Program-made: the position numbers and the translations under genes
The notes under the pieces: model-generated
Database searches by the model: none
Seen by the model: the letters and a program-made list of their open reading frames with translations, nothing else
Told to the model about the DNA's origin: nothing
Source of the DNA: Mucilaginibacter paludis DSM 18603
GTDB taxonomy: Bacteria > Bacteroidota > Bacteroidia > Sphingobacteriales > Sphingobacteriaceae
Direction: 5' to 3'
Assembly (NCBI RefSeq): GCF_000166195.2
Contig: NZ_CM001403.1
Location: forward strand, 5,102,432-5,166,431
Length of the DNA stretch: 64,000 nt
Part shown: positions 1 through 8,661 of the stretch, one piece after another
Layout of the letters: the number at the start of each line of letters is the position of its first letter
How positions within the stretch are numbered: the first letter of the stretch is position 1

Positions 1-421
1 GATCGGCGATTTCGCGCATGATAATCTTTTGAACAAAACTGGGTTCGCGCAATACGGTGTGTAATACGGTAATTAATGGCTTCTCCAGCCTATTGATGAG
101 TGGCAATATATAAATGCCGCTTTCGCCGCCATAAATGCCAAATTCGTGTTCTAAAACACAAACGTCGGCATTGCTTGTATTCAAATAATTAGCCGCCCGG
201 ATATAATCTTTTTGATGGTCCTGGCGGATGATGAATTTTACATCTTCGGGATATTCATATTCTTTTAAACTTTCCGAATCATTCATGGCCACCACAAATC
301 CACTTTGTGTTACAGCATCCTTGCCTGTAAAATTAGCGTTAACAGCTTTGACTAAATTTTGGTTAAATGTTGCTATCCCGCATTCGCGCGGAGGGTATGT
401 TGAGATATAGGCAATACGCAT
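1..421 (-). CDS. Glycosyltransferase, GT4-like, partial (3' end outside the window)
   Basis: The 140 visible codons form the N-terminal part of a GT-B glycosyltransferase. The reading frame starts at an ATG at 419-421 with MRIAYISTYPPRECGIATFN, the first strand and glycine-containing loop typical of GT4 enzymes that transfer sugar from a nucleotide sugar. A later stretch, VCVLEHEFGIYGGESG, fits the acceptor side of the fold, and an LITVLHTVL strand follows. The catalytic C-terminal half that binds the sugar nucleotide is outside the window, so donor and acceptor cannot be named. The family call rests on the N-terminal motif only. It has no operon partner inside the window; the next gene on the same strand is more than 350 bases upstream. 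Confidence 0.8.
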   Translation of the reverse strand, partial: MRIAYISTYPPRECGIATFNQNLVKAVNANFTGKDAVTQSGFVVAMNDSESLKEYEYPEDVKFIIRQDHQKDYIRAANYLNTSNADVCVLEHEFGIYGGESGIYILPLINRLEKPLITVLHTVLREPSFVQKIIMREIAD

Positions 422-773
422 ATAATTTATAATATTTTTTATTGGAAAATGTAAAGGAATAACACCACGCATATCGGATTGTTTGGTGGTTACAACCGCG
501 AAAGGCGCTTTATTGTATTGGGAATGTATTTTTTAACCTAAGGTATTCAATTTTTATGATAAACCCTTATCCTGTTTGTGGTTGGGTTGAAGTCTTCGGC
601 ATATGGCAGGTCTATCGAGGAGTTTACGCATGATCAAGTAGCGCGTAGGCATTCCTGATCAAAATCTGTTATCTTGACCAAGTGCAAAGCGTGATCTTTA
701 CGTGTCTGGTTTGAGGCTTATTGCATACAAAAGTTTATTCGACTGTCCGGATATGATGGCGAAGGATTGATCG
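422..773. other. Intergenic stretch without a recognised gene
   Basis: About 350 bases between the glycosyltransferase start and the aminotransferase stop. I saw no convincing ORF, RNA gene or strong terminator. A TGATCA-like word occurs twice (around 630 and 657), which may be chance. The promoter of the downstream glycosyltransferase should be here, but I could not place a clear -7 box. Confidence 0.4.
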
Positions 774-1979
774 TCACACTCGTTTAGCTCCGCCGCCATA
801 AAAATCGAGCGCCTCCAGAATCACTGCACAGGCTATTCTGATCTCATCTTCGGTTATGATAAGGGGAGGGGCAATCCGCATGGAGTTGCTGCAATGTAAA
901 AACCAGTCGGTAATAATGCCGTTTTCAATACACCGGTCAATTACCTGTTTATTAAATTCGAAGCTTTGCAGTTCGATAGCCATAATCAGGCCTTTGCCTC
1001 GGATCTCGCGGATAGCCGGGTGAACCAGTAATTGCCGTATCAGTTGCTCTTTTTGGGCTACTTTTTCAATCAGGTTTTCTTGTAACAGCACCTGTAAACC
1101 GGCTAAACCGGCAGCACAGCATACGGGATGCCCACCAAAAGTGGTAATGTGCCCCAGGATAGGATTTTCGCGGAACGAACTCATAATTTGCGCCGAAGAT
1201 ATAAAGGCGCCTATGGGCATACCGCCGCCAAGAGCCTTCGCCATTACTAATATATCCGGAAGGATGTCGAAATGCTCAAAGGCAAAAAGCTTACCCGTAC
1301 GCCCCATAGCAACTTGTATCTCATCCAGTATCAGCAATGTTCCGGTTTCGGTACAGCGTTGTCTCAAAGCCTGCATGTAACTCACATCCGGCACCCGGAT
1401 CCCTGCTTCACCTTGTATGGTTTCAACCAAAACACAGGCTGTGCCGGTGTTGATCTGCGCCAGATCGGTCATGTTATTAAACTCAATAAATTGTACTCCC
1501 GGAAGTAATGGGCGATAGGCTTGTTTATACTCTTCGTTGCCCATTACACTTAAAGCGCCATGGCTGCTGCCATGATAGGAATTTTTAAAGGCAATGATAT
1601 TGCTACGGCCCGTATAGCGTTTGGCCAGCTTTAATGCCCCCTCAATGGCTTCGGCACCGGAGTTAACAAAATAAGTGCATTGTAACTGTGGAGGAAGCAA
1701 TGATGCCAGCTTCTCGGCAAAACGCACCTGCGGGCCTTGTACGTATTCGCCGTAAACCATCAGGTGCATATATTTTTCGGCCTGCTGTTTAATGGCATCT
1801 ACAACGGCGGGGTGGGAGTGGCCTATATTGCTTACCCCTATACCCGATATCAGATCCATATAGGCTTTGCCTTCGGGGTTGTATAAGTAAACACCTTTGG
1901 CACTTTCAAATTCCAGTAAAAGGGGGAAGTGGGTGGTTTGCGCGTTGTGGTTTAAAAAAAGCTGCCTGAGGGTTATCAT
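774..1979 (-). CDS. Class III aminotransferase (aspartate aminotransferase family, ArgD/GabT-like)
   Basis: A 401-residue PLP-dependent fold type I aminotransferase that would move an amino group from an omega-amino or acetylornithine-like donor to 2-oxoglutarate. The PLP pocket is visible as SGAEA at about 107-111, the Asp of LILDE at about 219, and the Schiff-base lysine in MAKALGGG (K248). Length is normal for the family. The chain opens with MITLRQLFLNHNAQT, without a signal peptide. There are no arginine, GABA or biotin genes beside it, so the substrate is undecided. A TAnnTTTG box lies only a few bases before the ATG, suggesting a very short or absent 5' leader. It stands alone on its strand, upstream of the glycosyltransferase. 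Confidence 0.88.
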   Translation of the reverse strand: MITLRQLFLNHNAQTTHFPLLLEFESAKGVYLYNPEGKAYMDLISGIGVSNIGHSHPAVVDAIKQQAEKYMHLMVYGEYVQGPQVRFAEKLASLLPPQLQCTYFVNSGAEAIEGALKLAKRYTGRSNIIAFKNSYHGSSHGALSVMGNEEYKQAYRPLLPGVQFIEFNNMTDLAQINTGTACVLVETIQGEAGIRVPDVSYMQALRQRCTETGTLLILDEIQVAMGRTGKLFAFEHFDILPDILVMAKALGGGMPIGAFISSAQIMSSFRENPILGHITTFGGHPVCCAAGLAGLQVLLQENLIEKVAQKEQLIRQLLVHPAIREIRGKGLIMAIELQSFEFNKQVIDRCIENGIITDWFLHCSNSMRIAPPLIITEDEIRIACAVILEALDFYGGGAKRV

Positions 1980-1983
1980 GCTA

Positions 1984-1991
1984 CAAAAATA
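1984..1991 (-). promoter_or_regulatory. -7 promoter box for the aminotransferase
   Basis: On the minus strand this reads TATTTTTG, matching the Bacteroidota -7 consensus TAnnTTTG. It ends about four bases before the ATG. No clear -33 TTTG was found. Confidence 0.45.
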
Positions 1992-2041
1992 ACAAAGGCT
2001 TCCAACTATCGCCGAAAGCCCTTACTATAAAAACTAATTAA

Positions 2042-2572
2042 TCAATTGTCAGCTTCGTTTCTTCTTTCGCGCATTTGCTTAATCACCTCGTCCTGAAATT
2101 CTTTTTCGCTTTTATAAATCAAGCTAACCTTTTCGGGCGGCAAAATTTTAAGAAACTCAGTGGCGTAATGTCTTTTAATATTATTCTTTTTTTCGTCTAA
2201 GGATAATTCATTCAAAACCTGGTCTTTACCGTTGGATTGTGATGGGGAATTATTCATCCGTATCTGGGCCTGAATGGCAAACATTTCTTCCTGGTATTTA
2301 TTGTACAGCGGCCAGAATTTGCCTGACTGTTCGGCTGTCAGATCAAGTTTTTTGGTGATATAAGCCGTTTTGATCTCTTTGATTTTTTTTAACCTGTTTG
2401 GCGCCGCATGCATATCATTTTTAGCACCAGGTTTTTCGTTCTTACGCTCGGACTGCTGCTGATCTTGCTTATGCGACCCGGGTAAACCGAATCCCTGGGA
2501 AAGGCTGGGTAAGCCATTGAAAAACAAGAGTATGGTAATAAGATGTCGCATTATTTTATTATTGATAACCAT
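2042..2572 (-). CDS. Secreted Spy/CpxP-like protein of an ECF operon
   Basis: A 176-residue exported protein. An N-terminal signal sequence (LITILLFFNGLPSLSQG) is followed by a basic, low-complexity linker, then a helical region with LTAEQSGKFWPLYNKYQEEM at about 79-98. This resembles the LTxxQ-type helical hairpins of Spy/CpxP proteins that sit beside ECF sigma genes in Bacteroidota. It is the last gene of the sigma - repeat protein - sensor set, 18 bases after the previous stop. An alternative ATG seven codons in (2551) would give a cleaner signal peptide. A periplasmic sensing or chaperone role is inferred from family and context; no ligand is evident. Confidence 0.65.
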   Translation of the reverse strand: MVINNKIMRHLITILLFFNGLPSLSQGFGLPGSHKQDQQQSERKNEKPGAKNDMHAAPNRLKKIKEIKTAYITKKLDLTAEQSGKFWPLYNKYQEEMFAIQAQIRMNNSPSQSNGKDQVLNELSLDEKKNNIKRHYATEFLKILPPEKVSLIYKSEKEFQDEVIKQMRERRNEADN

Positions 2573-2590
2573 GTCTTAATACGGTTATTA

Positions 2591-3574
2591 TTAATTTATT
2601 TCTCCCTGGTCACTCTCGGACGACAAGGTATTTAAAGTATTGGGGTCCGCATTTTCCATTAACGTCGGGGCATCTCCGTTAAGCTGTAAATAGGTTTCGA
2701 TATCGCTTGCCGGAACTTTTGAAAGAGCCCTATGCAAATCGGAACGGTTACGGATCTCCTTGTTGTTAAACTCGCTCATAAAAACCGCTCCTCCTATCAG
2801 CAACGAAAAACATGCAGCTGAAGCGTACTTGAAAACTGAAGTAGACCAGATTTTCCTGATCACCCCTTTTTGTTGCTTAGGCGGCGCTGTAGTAACCACA
2901 TTTTGTAAAATACGGTTTTCCAGACCGGCAAAATAGTTTTCGGGAACGGTGAATCCCTTTTCGCTGCCTACAATTTCTTCAATTGCCAGGCGGCTTTGGA
3001 TATTGCCAGTTAATTCATCAAAATAATTTTCAGGTACAGTAAAGCCCTGGCCGGCGTTCAAAAGTTCATCAATAGCCAACCTGCTTTCAATACCTTCCGT
3101 TAAATCATCAAAATAATTTTCGGGCACTGTAAAACCGTGCTCCTTATTCAAAAGGTCGTCAATGGCAATACGGCTCTGAATGTTGGCCGACAGGTCGTCG
3201 AAATAATTTTCGGGAACTGTAAAGTTGTTGCTGTTATTTAAAGCTTCTTCGATATTAACCCGGCTTTGAATATGGCTTGCCAATTCATCAAAATAATTCT
3301 CAGGAACGCTAAATTCTTGTGTTTGATTAAGCGCTTCGGCTATCTTTACGCGGCTTTCGATCTGATTTGTTAATTCATTAAAATAGTTTGCTGGTACCAC
3401 CAATCCTTCGGATGGGATGGATTTTTTTAGCTCTGATAAACGAATGCTGTCCATAATCCGGCCCTCCATTTCTTCGAAATAGTTCTCCGGTACTTTAAAC
3501 GCGTTAGCCGGGTTAACCAGCTTTAGCGTTTGGTACTCGTTAATCCATTCCCTATTTTCTCTTTCGTCATTCAT
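2591..3574 (-). CDS. PENYF-repeat membrane protein, probable anti-sigma factor
   Basis: A 327-residue protein with seven copies of a motif reading (F)xVPENYFDxL. The prolines fall at about residues 29, 61, 91, 121, 151, 181 and 211, an exact 30-residue period after the first unit. Each unit continues with an IxSRxxIxExL helix. One membrane segment follows at about 250-267 (YASAACFSLLIGGAVF), then about 60 residues on the far side. A cytoplasmic repeat region, one membrane helix and a position directly after an ECF sigma gene fit an anti-sigma factor, but no ZAS-type zinc motif is present. Single PxxYF motifs are common in Bacteroidota ECF operons; seven tandem copies are unusual. DNA of the middle units is nearly identical, pointing to recent tandem duplication. 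Confidence 0.7.
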   Translation of the reverse strand: MNDERENREWINEYQTLKLVNPANAFKVPENYFEEMEGRIMDSIRLSELKKSIPSEGLVVPANYFNELTNQIESRVKIAEALNQTQEFSVPENYFDELASHIQSRVNIEEALNNSNNFTVPENYFDDLSANIQSRIAIDDLLNKEHGFTVPENYFDDLTEGIESRLAIDELLNAGQGFTVPENYFDELTGNIQSRLAIEEIVGSEKGFTVPENYFAGLENRILQNVVTTAPPKQQKGVIRKIWSTSVFKYASAACFSLLIGGAVFMSEFNNKEIRNRSDLHRALSKVPASDIETYLQLNGDAPTLMENADPNTLNTLSSESDQGEIN

Positions 3575-3618
3575 TACCCTGTATAGATGAATTAATTAGC
3601 AAAAGGTTTAATCGGATT

Positions 3619-4173
3619 TTAATCTTCCGCCAATAAAAATGCCTCAATTTTTTTTACTGCCAAATGGAACGATGATTTGAGCGCGCCAACGCTTGTGCCC
3701 AGCACTTCCGACATTTCTTCGTACTTCATTTCATCGTAATATTTCATGTTGAACACCAGTTTTTGCTTCTCGGGCAATGTTAACAATGCCTTTTGTAACT
3801 TCATCTGGGCCTTGTCCCCATCAAAATAGCTGGAATCGGCCAGCGTTTCTGATAGCTCGAATGCAACGTCGTCCAGAGGAACATTGTTTTTTAACTTTTT
3901 ACGGTTTAAAAAAGTAATACACTCATTGGTGGCAATGCGATACATCCATGTGTATAACTGCGCATCGCTACGAAAACCCAGCAGGCTTTTCCATACTTTT
4001 ACAAATACATCCTGCACCAGGTCATCAGCATCGTCGTGGTTAATAACCATACGCCGAATGTGCCAGTATATTTTTTGCTGATATTTTTTCAGCAACAGGT
4101 TAAATGCCTCGTTCCTTGTTTTTTCATTCTGGAATTTCTCCAGTATCTCTGCATCATCAACCTGATTAGACAT
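3619..4173 (-). CDS. RNA polymerase ECF sigma factor (sigma-70 family)
   Basis: A 184-residue ECF sigma factor. Region 2 is seen as HDDADDLVQDVFVKVWKSL followed by TWMYRIATNECITFLNRKK, the core-binding and -10-recognition part. Region 4 is LPEKQKLVFNMKYYDEMKYE followed by the helix-turn-helix SEVLGTSVGALKSSF. Length is standard. It is first in a three-gene set with the PENYF-repeat protein 44 bases downstream and the Spy-like secreted protein after that. A TAnnTTTG box about 50 bases upstream is a plausible housekeeping promoter. The signal sensed and the regulon are unknown. Confidence 0.92.
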   Translation of the reverse strand: MSNQVDDAEILEKFQNEKTRNEAFNLLLKKYQQKIYWHIRRMVINHDDADDLVQDVFVKVWKSLLGFRSDAQLYTWMYRIATNECITFLNRKKLKNNVPLDDVAFELSETLADSSYFDGDKAQMKLQKALLTLPEKQKLVFNMKYYDEMKYEEMSEVLGTSVGALKSSFHLAVKKIEAFLLAED

Positions 4174-4224
4174 GAATTAGGTATTAATTTTTTTTTAACG
4201 TTTAAACACACGTTGTATTTTATA

Positions 4225-4232
4225 CAAATATA
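4225..4232 (-). promoter_or_regulatory. -7 promoter box of the ECF operon
   Basis: Minus-strand TATATTTG matches TAnnTTTG and lies about 50 bases before the sigma factor ATG. An imperfect ATTG lies about 18 bases further upstream where a -33 TTTG would be. Confidence 0.45.
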
Positions 4233-4405
4233 ACAATGTTATCCTCTTTGCAATAGCTTTTTACGGTATCAATAACATCATAAAACTTTAATGCCGTTTT
4301 ACCAGTTTTAGTTAAATACACAGATTGTTTACATATTGTTTCATTAATATAGCCTTGTTGCCAGGCAATAAAATTAAACACAGTATCTTTAATTAAATTA
4401 TAAAA

Positions 4406-4822
4406 TTGATGTGGTGGATATATGCTTTACTTTCGGCTTTTTTTGCAGCGCTTACAGCCATTTTTGCCAAAATGGGTATCAAGAATATGGATACCGACCT
4501 GGCTACAGCCATACGCACTGTAATTATACTCATACTGGCTTGGGGCATTGTGCTATTTAAAGGTGGCGAACACTCCATAGCCAACCTTAGTAAACAAAAC
4601 TGGCTTTTTTTAATCCTTTCGGGATGCGCTACCGGCCTGTCGTGGATATTTTACTTTAGGGCACTGCAACTGGGTAAGGTATCGCAGGTGGCACCTATTG
4701 ATAAATTGAGCGTAGCGCTGGCCATTTTATTATCCGTGGTGTTTTTAGGCGAGCAACTCACCTGGAAATCAGCCATCGGCGCACTCATGATTGTTGGAGG
4801 TACTTTTGTACTTATTTTGTAG
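4406..4822 (+). CDS. EamA/DMT-family transporter, half-size
   Basis: A 138-residue membrane protein of the drug/metabolite transporter superfamily with about four to five hydrophobic helices: WWIYALLSAFFAALTAIFAK, LATAIRTVIILILAWGIVLF, WLFLILSGCATGLSWIFYF, LSVALAILLSVVFLGE and AIGALMIVGGTFVLIL. Full EamA proteins carry two such halves in about 280-300 residues, so this is a one-domain version that would have to dimerise, as small multidrug resistance-like and YdcZ-type DMT proteins do. The substrate cannot be told. The start MMWWIY gives two adjacent ATGs; either is possible. It is transcribed alone, divergent from the ECF operon and convergent with the peroxiredoxin gene. Confidence 0.82.
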   Translation: MMWWIYALLSAFFAALTAIFAKMGIKNMDTDLATAIRTVIILILAWGIVLFKGGEHSIANLSKQNWLFLILSGCATGLSWIFYFRALQLGKVSQVAPIDKLSVALAILLSVVFLGEQLTWKSAIGALMIVGGTFVLIL

Positions 4823-4825
4823 ATA

Positions 4826-5072
4826 TGTTTGTTATTTGGTTACTGAATTATGGTTATTCGGTTCCCCGACCTGAGTTATAAGTTTAGCTATCCAATGCCG
4901 ATTTTTATTTGTTCGGATAGGTTTTAATTACCACACAGCTCTGGATGATAACCTTAACACTTATTAATGATTAATAACTCAATTACAAGGTAATTGCCTA
5001 ACAACTATGAATCCAATAACCAGTAACTAACTCAGCCAAATAACTTAGTAGCCCAGTAACTCAATAACCAGT
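4826..5072. repeat. Intergenic word-repeat element between convergent genes
   Basis: The 250 bases between two convergent stops are made of variations on short words. The right half repeats CAGTAACTAACTCAGC and CCAATAACCAGTAAC. The left half carries approximate reverse complements such as TTGGTTACTGAATTATGG. The make-up resembles the clearer inverted-arm element at 42678-42804. Confidence 0.45.
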
Positions 5073-5074
5073 AA

Positions 5075-5536
5075 CTAACTCAGCAAATCCAATATCTGTT
5101 GCGATGAGTTTTTAGTATCAACCTTGCGAATAATGTTTTTGATAATACCGTCAGGGCCAATTAAAAACGTGGTTCTCGCAGTGCCCATATAGGTTTTGCC
5201 GTACATGTTTTTTTCAACCCAAACACCATAGTCTTCCACTATCTTTTTCTCATCGTCGGCTATCAACGCGAAGGGCAGGTTGTATTTGCTTTCGAATTTT
5301 TTGTGCGATTTTTCATCGTCTGTACTTACACCTATCACTTCAAAGCCCTGTTGGAGCAAAGATTGATAGTTATCCCTGAAACTACAGGCTTCGGCAGTAC
5401 AGCCCGGGGTGTCATCTTTAGGATAAAAGTAAAGGATTACATTTTTGCCTTTGTAATCAGATAAGGAAATCTCCTCGCCATTTTGATTTTTTGCTGTAAA
5501 GTCGGGGGCTTTTTCGCCTTCGTTTAATGTTGCCAT
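5075..5536 (-). CDS. bcp: Thioredoxin-dependent thiol peroxidase (peroxiredoxin, Bcp/PrxQ type)
   Basis: A 153-residue atypical 2-Cys peroxiredoxin that reduces hydrogen peroxide and organic hydroperoxides. The start MATLNEGEKAPDFTA at 5536 is chosen because it gives normal family length and places the ATG just after the M23 peptidase stop; the longer frame to 5590 would overlap that gene. The peroxidatic cysteine is in FYPKDDTPGCTAEACSF, where the second Cys five residues later is the PrxQ-type resolving cysteine. DYGVWVEK and GTARTTFLIGPDGII are also family hallmarks. It is the last gene of an FAH hydrolase - M23 peptidase - bcp operon. Function in oxidant defence follows from the family. 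Confidence 0.93.
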   Translation of the reverse strand: MATLNEGEKAPDFTAKNQNGEEISLSDYKGKNVILYFYPKDDTPGCTAEACSFRDNYQSLLQQGFEVIGVSTDDEKSHKKFESKYNLPFALIADDEKKIVEDYGVWVEKNMYGKTYMGTARTTFLIGPDGIIKNIIRKVDTKNSSQQILDLLS

Positions 5537-5537
5537 G

Positions 5538-7262
5538 TTATCGGTAAAAATTAGCAGTAAATTGTGAAAGATTATTTTTATTATCAGCAACAGCTAATGT
5601 AAAAACATGTTTGCCGGTCTTTATGCTTTCGTCAAAGGTATAGCTTAAAATTTTGGTTTTATAGTCCAACTCCATCAATACCCACTTCCCGTCTATTTTT
5701 CCGTTGTATGATTTAACGCCCGATAGGTTATCGCTCATCTTCAGCATAATGCTTTTGGCAATGGTCATGTTTTTACCATCGGTGATGTTCAGCGGAGTTA
5801 TCACCGGAGCAAGGGTATCAATTCGCACGTAGTAATCTCCAAAGGCGCGGCAACTGGCTTTGATATAGCCGTTGGCATAAACGCCTCCTTCGCAAACGCC
5901 CGATGTGCTTACAATAACCGCCTTATCCGCAAGGGCCGCTGTCATATCGCTGTCGGGCTTTATCCAAAGTTCATAACTATCATGAATAGGGGTGAAACGG
6001 TTGTGAATGCGATAAACCGGCGAATGTCCGCCCGGCTTTCGCGGTAGCGCTGCATAATTAAAGTACAGGTCATCGTACAGGTTTCCCTGTGGGATAATCA
6101 CCCTGACTTTATCAAAGGCAAACTCATTTTTCTGATCGTATTTAAATAATACGCCTGGTGGCCTGTCGGTAAGGATCTGCTCTGAAATAGGTTTTGATTT
6201 TACTCTAAATTTGAGCGTTGAGGTATTGCCCGCCACATCGCGCACAATGTATTCCACCTGGTGGATGGCGTCATCATTAAAAGTAATAATGCCACGGTTT
6301 TCCGACTGCGGGTAAACCGATATTTTATTTCCCGGTAAAATAAAGCTCTTCTGGATTTCGCGTCCGGTGCTTAAATAAGCCGGAAAATCAATATGCGCGT
6401 TTATAGCATGAGTTTGATCAAAAGCGAAACGTTCAACCGCGAATGTATAAACCAGTTTATCATCAACCTTGAGCTGGATAGAATAAGCACCATTTTTATT
6501 TAATGACGTGCTGTTCCGGTCGAAAGTAGAAATGCCAAAACCGATTTCGCCGCTTAAATTAATTATCGCCGGAGTAGTGAGGTGATAGTTAGCACCAGAT
6601 CCTGCCACAGGATAATATTCCTTTGGCGTTTTTTCGCTAAAAGGGTTGCCATTTAAGTGATAGGCATACAATGCCGTTATGGTTGGTGGTACTTTATCAG
6701 GAATGGTTAATCCAAATAACTGAGGATTGATGGTTTCCTGGGTACTGGCATCCCTGATCTCAAAATGTACATGTGGCCCAGCCGAAGCGCCCGCGTTGCC
6801 CGACCATGCTACAACCTGGCCCTTAATTACCTGCACTTGTAAGGGTAGCAGGGTGATATCAGCCTCATAAGTTTGTTGTTGGTACTGGTAGTCGCGCACA
6901 ATTTTGGCAAGTTCGGGGGCTAAGCGTTCCAGGTGCCCATATACCGTGGTGAAGCCGTTGGGGTGCGTAATATATACAGCCCTGCCAAAGCCGCCGTACT
7001 GTATGCGCAGCCTCGAAATATAGCCATCAAAAGCGGCATGAACAGGGTAGCCGGTGCGCTGGTTGGTTTTAAAATCGAGCCCCGAGTGGAAGTGATTGGA
7101 GCGCAGCTCGCCAAATGAGCCGGCCGTGGTGGGGGGCAGCTCCAGCGGATAGCGAAAAAAATCCTTAGGGTATTGATGAGTTTGAACAATATCCTGGGCC
7201 TGTGTTTTTAAATTTAAACCGAGGATGAGCAAAAGGTAAATGATGGTATGTTTAATGATCAC
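5538..7262 (-). CDS. M23-family metallopeptidase
   Basis: A 574-residue secreted peptidase. An N-terminal signal (IIYLLLILGLNLKTQAQ) precedes the LytM/M23 domain at about 45-170. Zinc ligands are visible in HSGLD (H59, D63) and HVHFE (H164, H166), so the site looks intact, unlike the degenerate M23 proteins that only activate amidases. The family cleaves peptidoglycan cross-bridges. About 400 residues of beta-rich C-terminal sequence follow, without a membrane segment; this part resembles other long Bacteroidota M23 proteins but I cannot name its domain. The start overlaps the upstream FAH stop by four bases (ATGA type), and the stop almost touches bcp, so the three genes are probably co-transcribed. 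Confidence 0.88.
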   Translation of the reverse strand: MIIKHTIIYLLLILGLNLKTQAQDIVQTHQYPKDFFRYPLELPPTTAGSFGELRSNHFHSGLDFKTNQRTGYPVHAAFDGYISRLRIQYGGFGRAVYITHPNGFTTVYGHLERLAPELAKIVRDYQYQQQTYEADITLLPLQVQVIKGQVVAWSGNAGASAGPHVHFEIRDASTQETINPQLFGLTIPDKVPPTITALYAYHLNGNPFSEKTPKEYYPVAGSGANYHLTTPAIINLSGEIGFGISTFDRNSTSLNKNGAYSIQLKVDDKLVYTFAVERFAFDQTHAINAHIDFPAYLSTGREIQKSFILPGNKISVYPQSENRGIITFNDDAIHQVEYIVRDVAGNTSTLKFRVKSKPISEQILTDRPPGVLFKYDQKNEFAFDKVRVIIPQGNLYDDLYFNYAALPRKPGGHSPVYRIHNRFTPIHDSYELWIKPDSDMTAALADKAVIVSTSGVCEGGVYANGYIKASCRAFGDYYVRIDTLAPVITPLNITDGKNMTIAKSIMLKMSDNLSGVKSYNGKIDGKWVLMELDYKTKILSYTFDESIKTGKHVFTLAVADNKNNLSQFTANFYR

Positions 7263-7870
7263 TTTATATCAAAGTCAAGTAGTTTTTCAGTTTCTAAATA
7301 TCCCTCCAGATGGTCGCCTATGGCAACTTTGGATACACCCGGCGGAGTGCCGGTAAATATCAGGTCGCCTTTTTTCAGGGTAATATAGCCTGATACAAAA
7401 GCGATGATTTGCTCGAACGAAAAAAGCAGATCATGGGTGCTCCCTTGTTGCCTGGTTTGTCCGTTAATATCCAGTTTGAAGCTGAGGTTATACAAGTTGG
7501 TAAATTTTGATTTGGGTACAAAATTGCTTACCGGGGCGGAGCTATCAAAAGATTTGGCTAACTCCCAGGGCAGGCCCTTTTCCTTGTGGCGGCTTTGGAT
7601 ATCGCGTGCTGTAAAATCGATGCCCAGGCCTATCTCCTCAAAATAACCGGAAGCAAATTTTTCGCTGATGTTTTTACCCTCTTTACTTATTTTGAGTACA
7701 ATTTCAATTTCGTGATGAATATCCTGCGAAAAGTCGGGATGATAAAAGGGCTTGTTGTCTTTTAGCAAGGCGGTATCCGGCTTCATAAAAATGACCGGCA
7801 CAGCGGGTACAGGGTTATTTAATTCTTTGGCATGCTCGGCATAATTACGGCCTATGGCTATTATCTTCAT
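7259..7870 (-). CDS. Fumarylacetoacetate hydrolase family protein
   Basis: A 203-residue FAH-fold enzyme, a family that hydrolyses or decarboxylates acylpyruvates and related 2-oxo acids with a bound divalent metal. Metal-binding acids are expected in HHEIEIVLKI and GLGIDFTARDIQ; FTGTPPGVSKVAIGDHL is the family's C-terminal signature. Start: the ATG at 7868-7870 (MKIIAIGRNYAEHAKEL) is preferred over the longer frame to 7897, because a TAnnTTTG promoter box lies at 7895-7902, inside the longer version. It is the first gene of the operon with the M23 peptidase and bcp. The usual annotation is acylpyruvase or oxaloacetate decarboxylase-like; the true substrate is not evident. Confidence 0.88.
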   Translation of the reverse strand: MKIIAIGRNYAEHAKELNNPVPAVPVIFMKPDTALLKDNKPFYHPDFSQDIHHEIEIVLKISKEGKNISEKFASGYFEEIGLGIDFTARDIQSRHKEKGLPWELAKSFDSSAPVSNFVPKSKFTNLYNLSFKLDINGQTRQQGSTHDLLFSFEQIIAFVSGYITLKKGDLIFTGTPPGVSKVAIGDHLEGYLETEKLLDFDIK

Positions 7871-7894
7871 GTTAAAACTCCAATTTATATCAGC

Positions 7895-7902
7895 CAAAGC
7901 TA
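7895..7902 (-). promoter_or_regulatory. -7 promoter box of the FAH - M23 - bcp operon
   Basis: Minus-strand TAGCTTTG matches TAnnTTTG, 24 bases before the chosen ATG. It helps decide the FAH start. No clear -33 element. Confidence 0.5.
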
Positions 7903-7957
7903 AAAAATAAAGCTCTGCTCTTCACTTAAAAGAACGGGACTGTATATAAAAAGTTTA

Positions 7958-8467
7958 TTACAGTATGGAGATTTTTTTAATGACCGACTCGGTACCAACT
8001 ACCATCCGCACAAAATAGAAGCCGCTTGATAGTTTGTTATTAAGGTTATACGTAAACTTTTGCTCACCCGGATCAACCCGCTGCGAAAACAGGGTGACCA
8101 CGACGTTACCTAAAACATCCATTATTTTGATGGACACATTGGTGTTTTTGGCCACGTAGTAGCGCAGGTTAATTTGATCGGTAATTGGATTGGGGAACAC
8201 CTGGACGTTAGATAATAACTTATCGGTTTCAAATTTGGTGAGCGATGTTTTATTACCGTATATGGTAACATCTGGTTTTAAGGGTGGCAGCGCTATTTTG
8301 ATACCGTTTTTCAGGTAAGATTTATCGTTTTTATTTGTAAATACTTTGACTATTTTCGTCGTGTCGGATCGTTGGGGTTTTTTACCATCAGCCATAGCAT
8401 AATTTCTGCTGCACGCCAATGCGAGTATCAGAAGAAATGAATAGGCTAAATAGTAGATGTTCCTCAT
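7958..8467 (-). CDS. Secreted protein with T9SS type A C-terminal sorting domain
   Basis: A 169-residue exported protein. The N-terminus MRNIYYLAYSFLLILALACS is a signal sequence that includes a cysteine and may be a lipobox. The last 80 residues are a type IX secretion sorting domain: VFPNPITDQINLRYYV, then SIKIMDVLGNVVVTLF, then SGFYFVRMVVG and a KKISIL end. This domain directs cargo through the outer membrane and is removed or anchored there. Only about 60 residues of low-information sequence remain as mature cargo, so the gene is little more than a sorting domain with a leader. Transcribed alone; a -7 box is upstream. Confidence 0.85.
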   Translation of the reverse strand: MRNIYYLAYSFLLILALACSRNYAMADGKKPQRSDTTKIVKVFTNKNDKSYLKNGIKIALPPLKPDVTIYGNKTSLTKFETDKLLSNVQVFPNPITDQINLRYYVAKNTNVSIKIMDVLGNVVVTLFSQRVDPGEQKFTYNLNNKLSSGFYFVRMVVGTESVIKKISIL

Positions 8468-8490
8468 TAATTACATTTATAATTGAACGC

Positions 8491-8498
8491 AAAAGTAT
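8491..8498 (-). promoter_or_regulatory. -7 promoter box of the T9SS cargo gene
   Basis: Minus-strand TACTTTTG matches TAnnTTTG, 23 bases before the ATG. Confidence 0.45.
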
Positions 8499-8661
8499 AA
8501 ATAAACTTGCTTTGATTTAGTTTGTATTAAGCCATATGTGTATTTTTAACATAATTTAACACTAAAAGGCAAACACTAACAAACAAGAAATACTCACTTA
8601 ATGTAGTATACGTAAAAAAGATCGATAAGTTTAATAATATATCATATTTCTACATATTTGA

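Noticed and set aside
2931..3490. Regular 90-base DNA repeat resembling a CRISPR array
   Set aside because: It is in frame with one long protein and encodes the PENYF units; there are no unique spacers.
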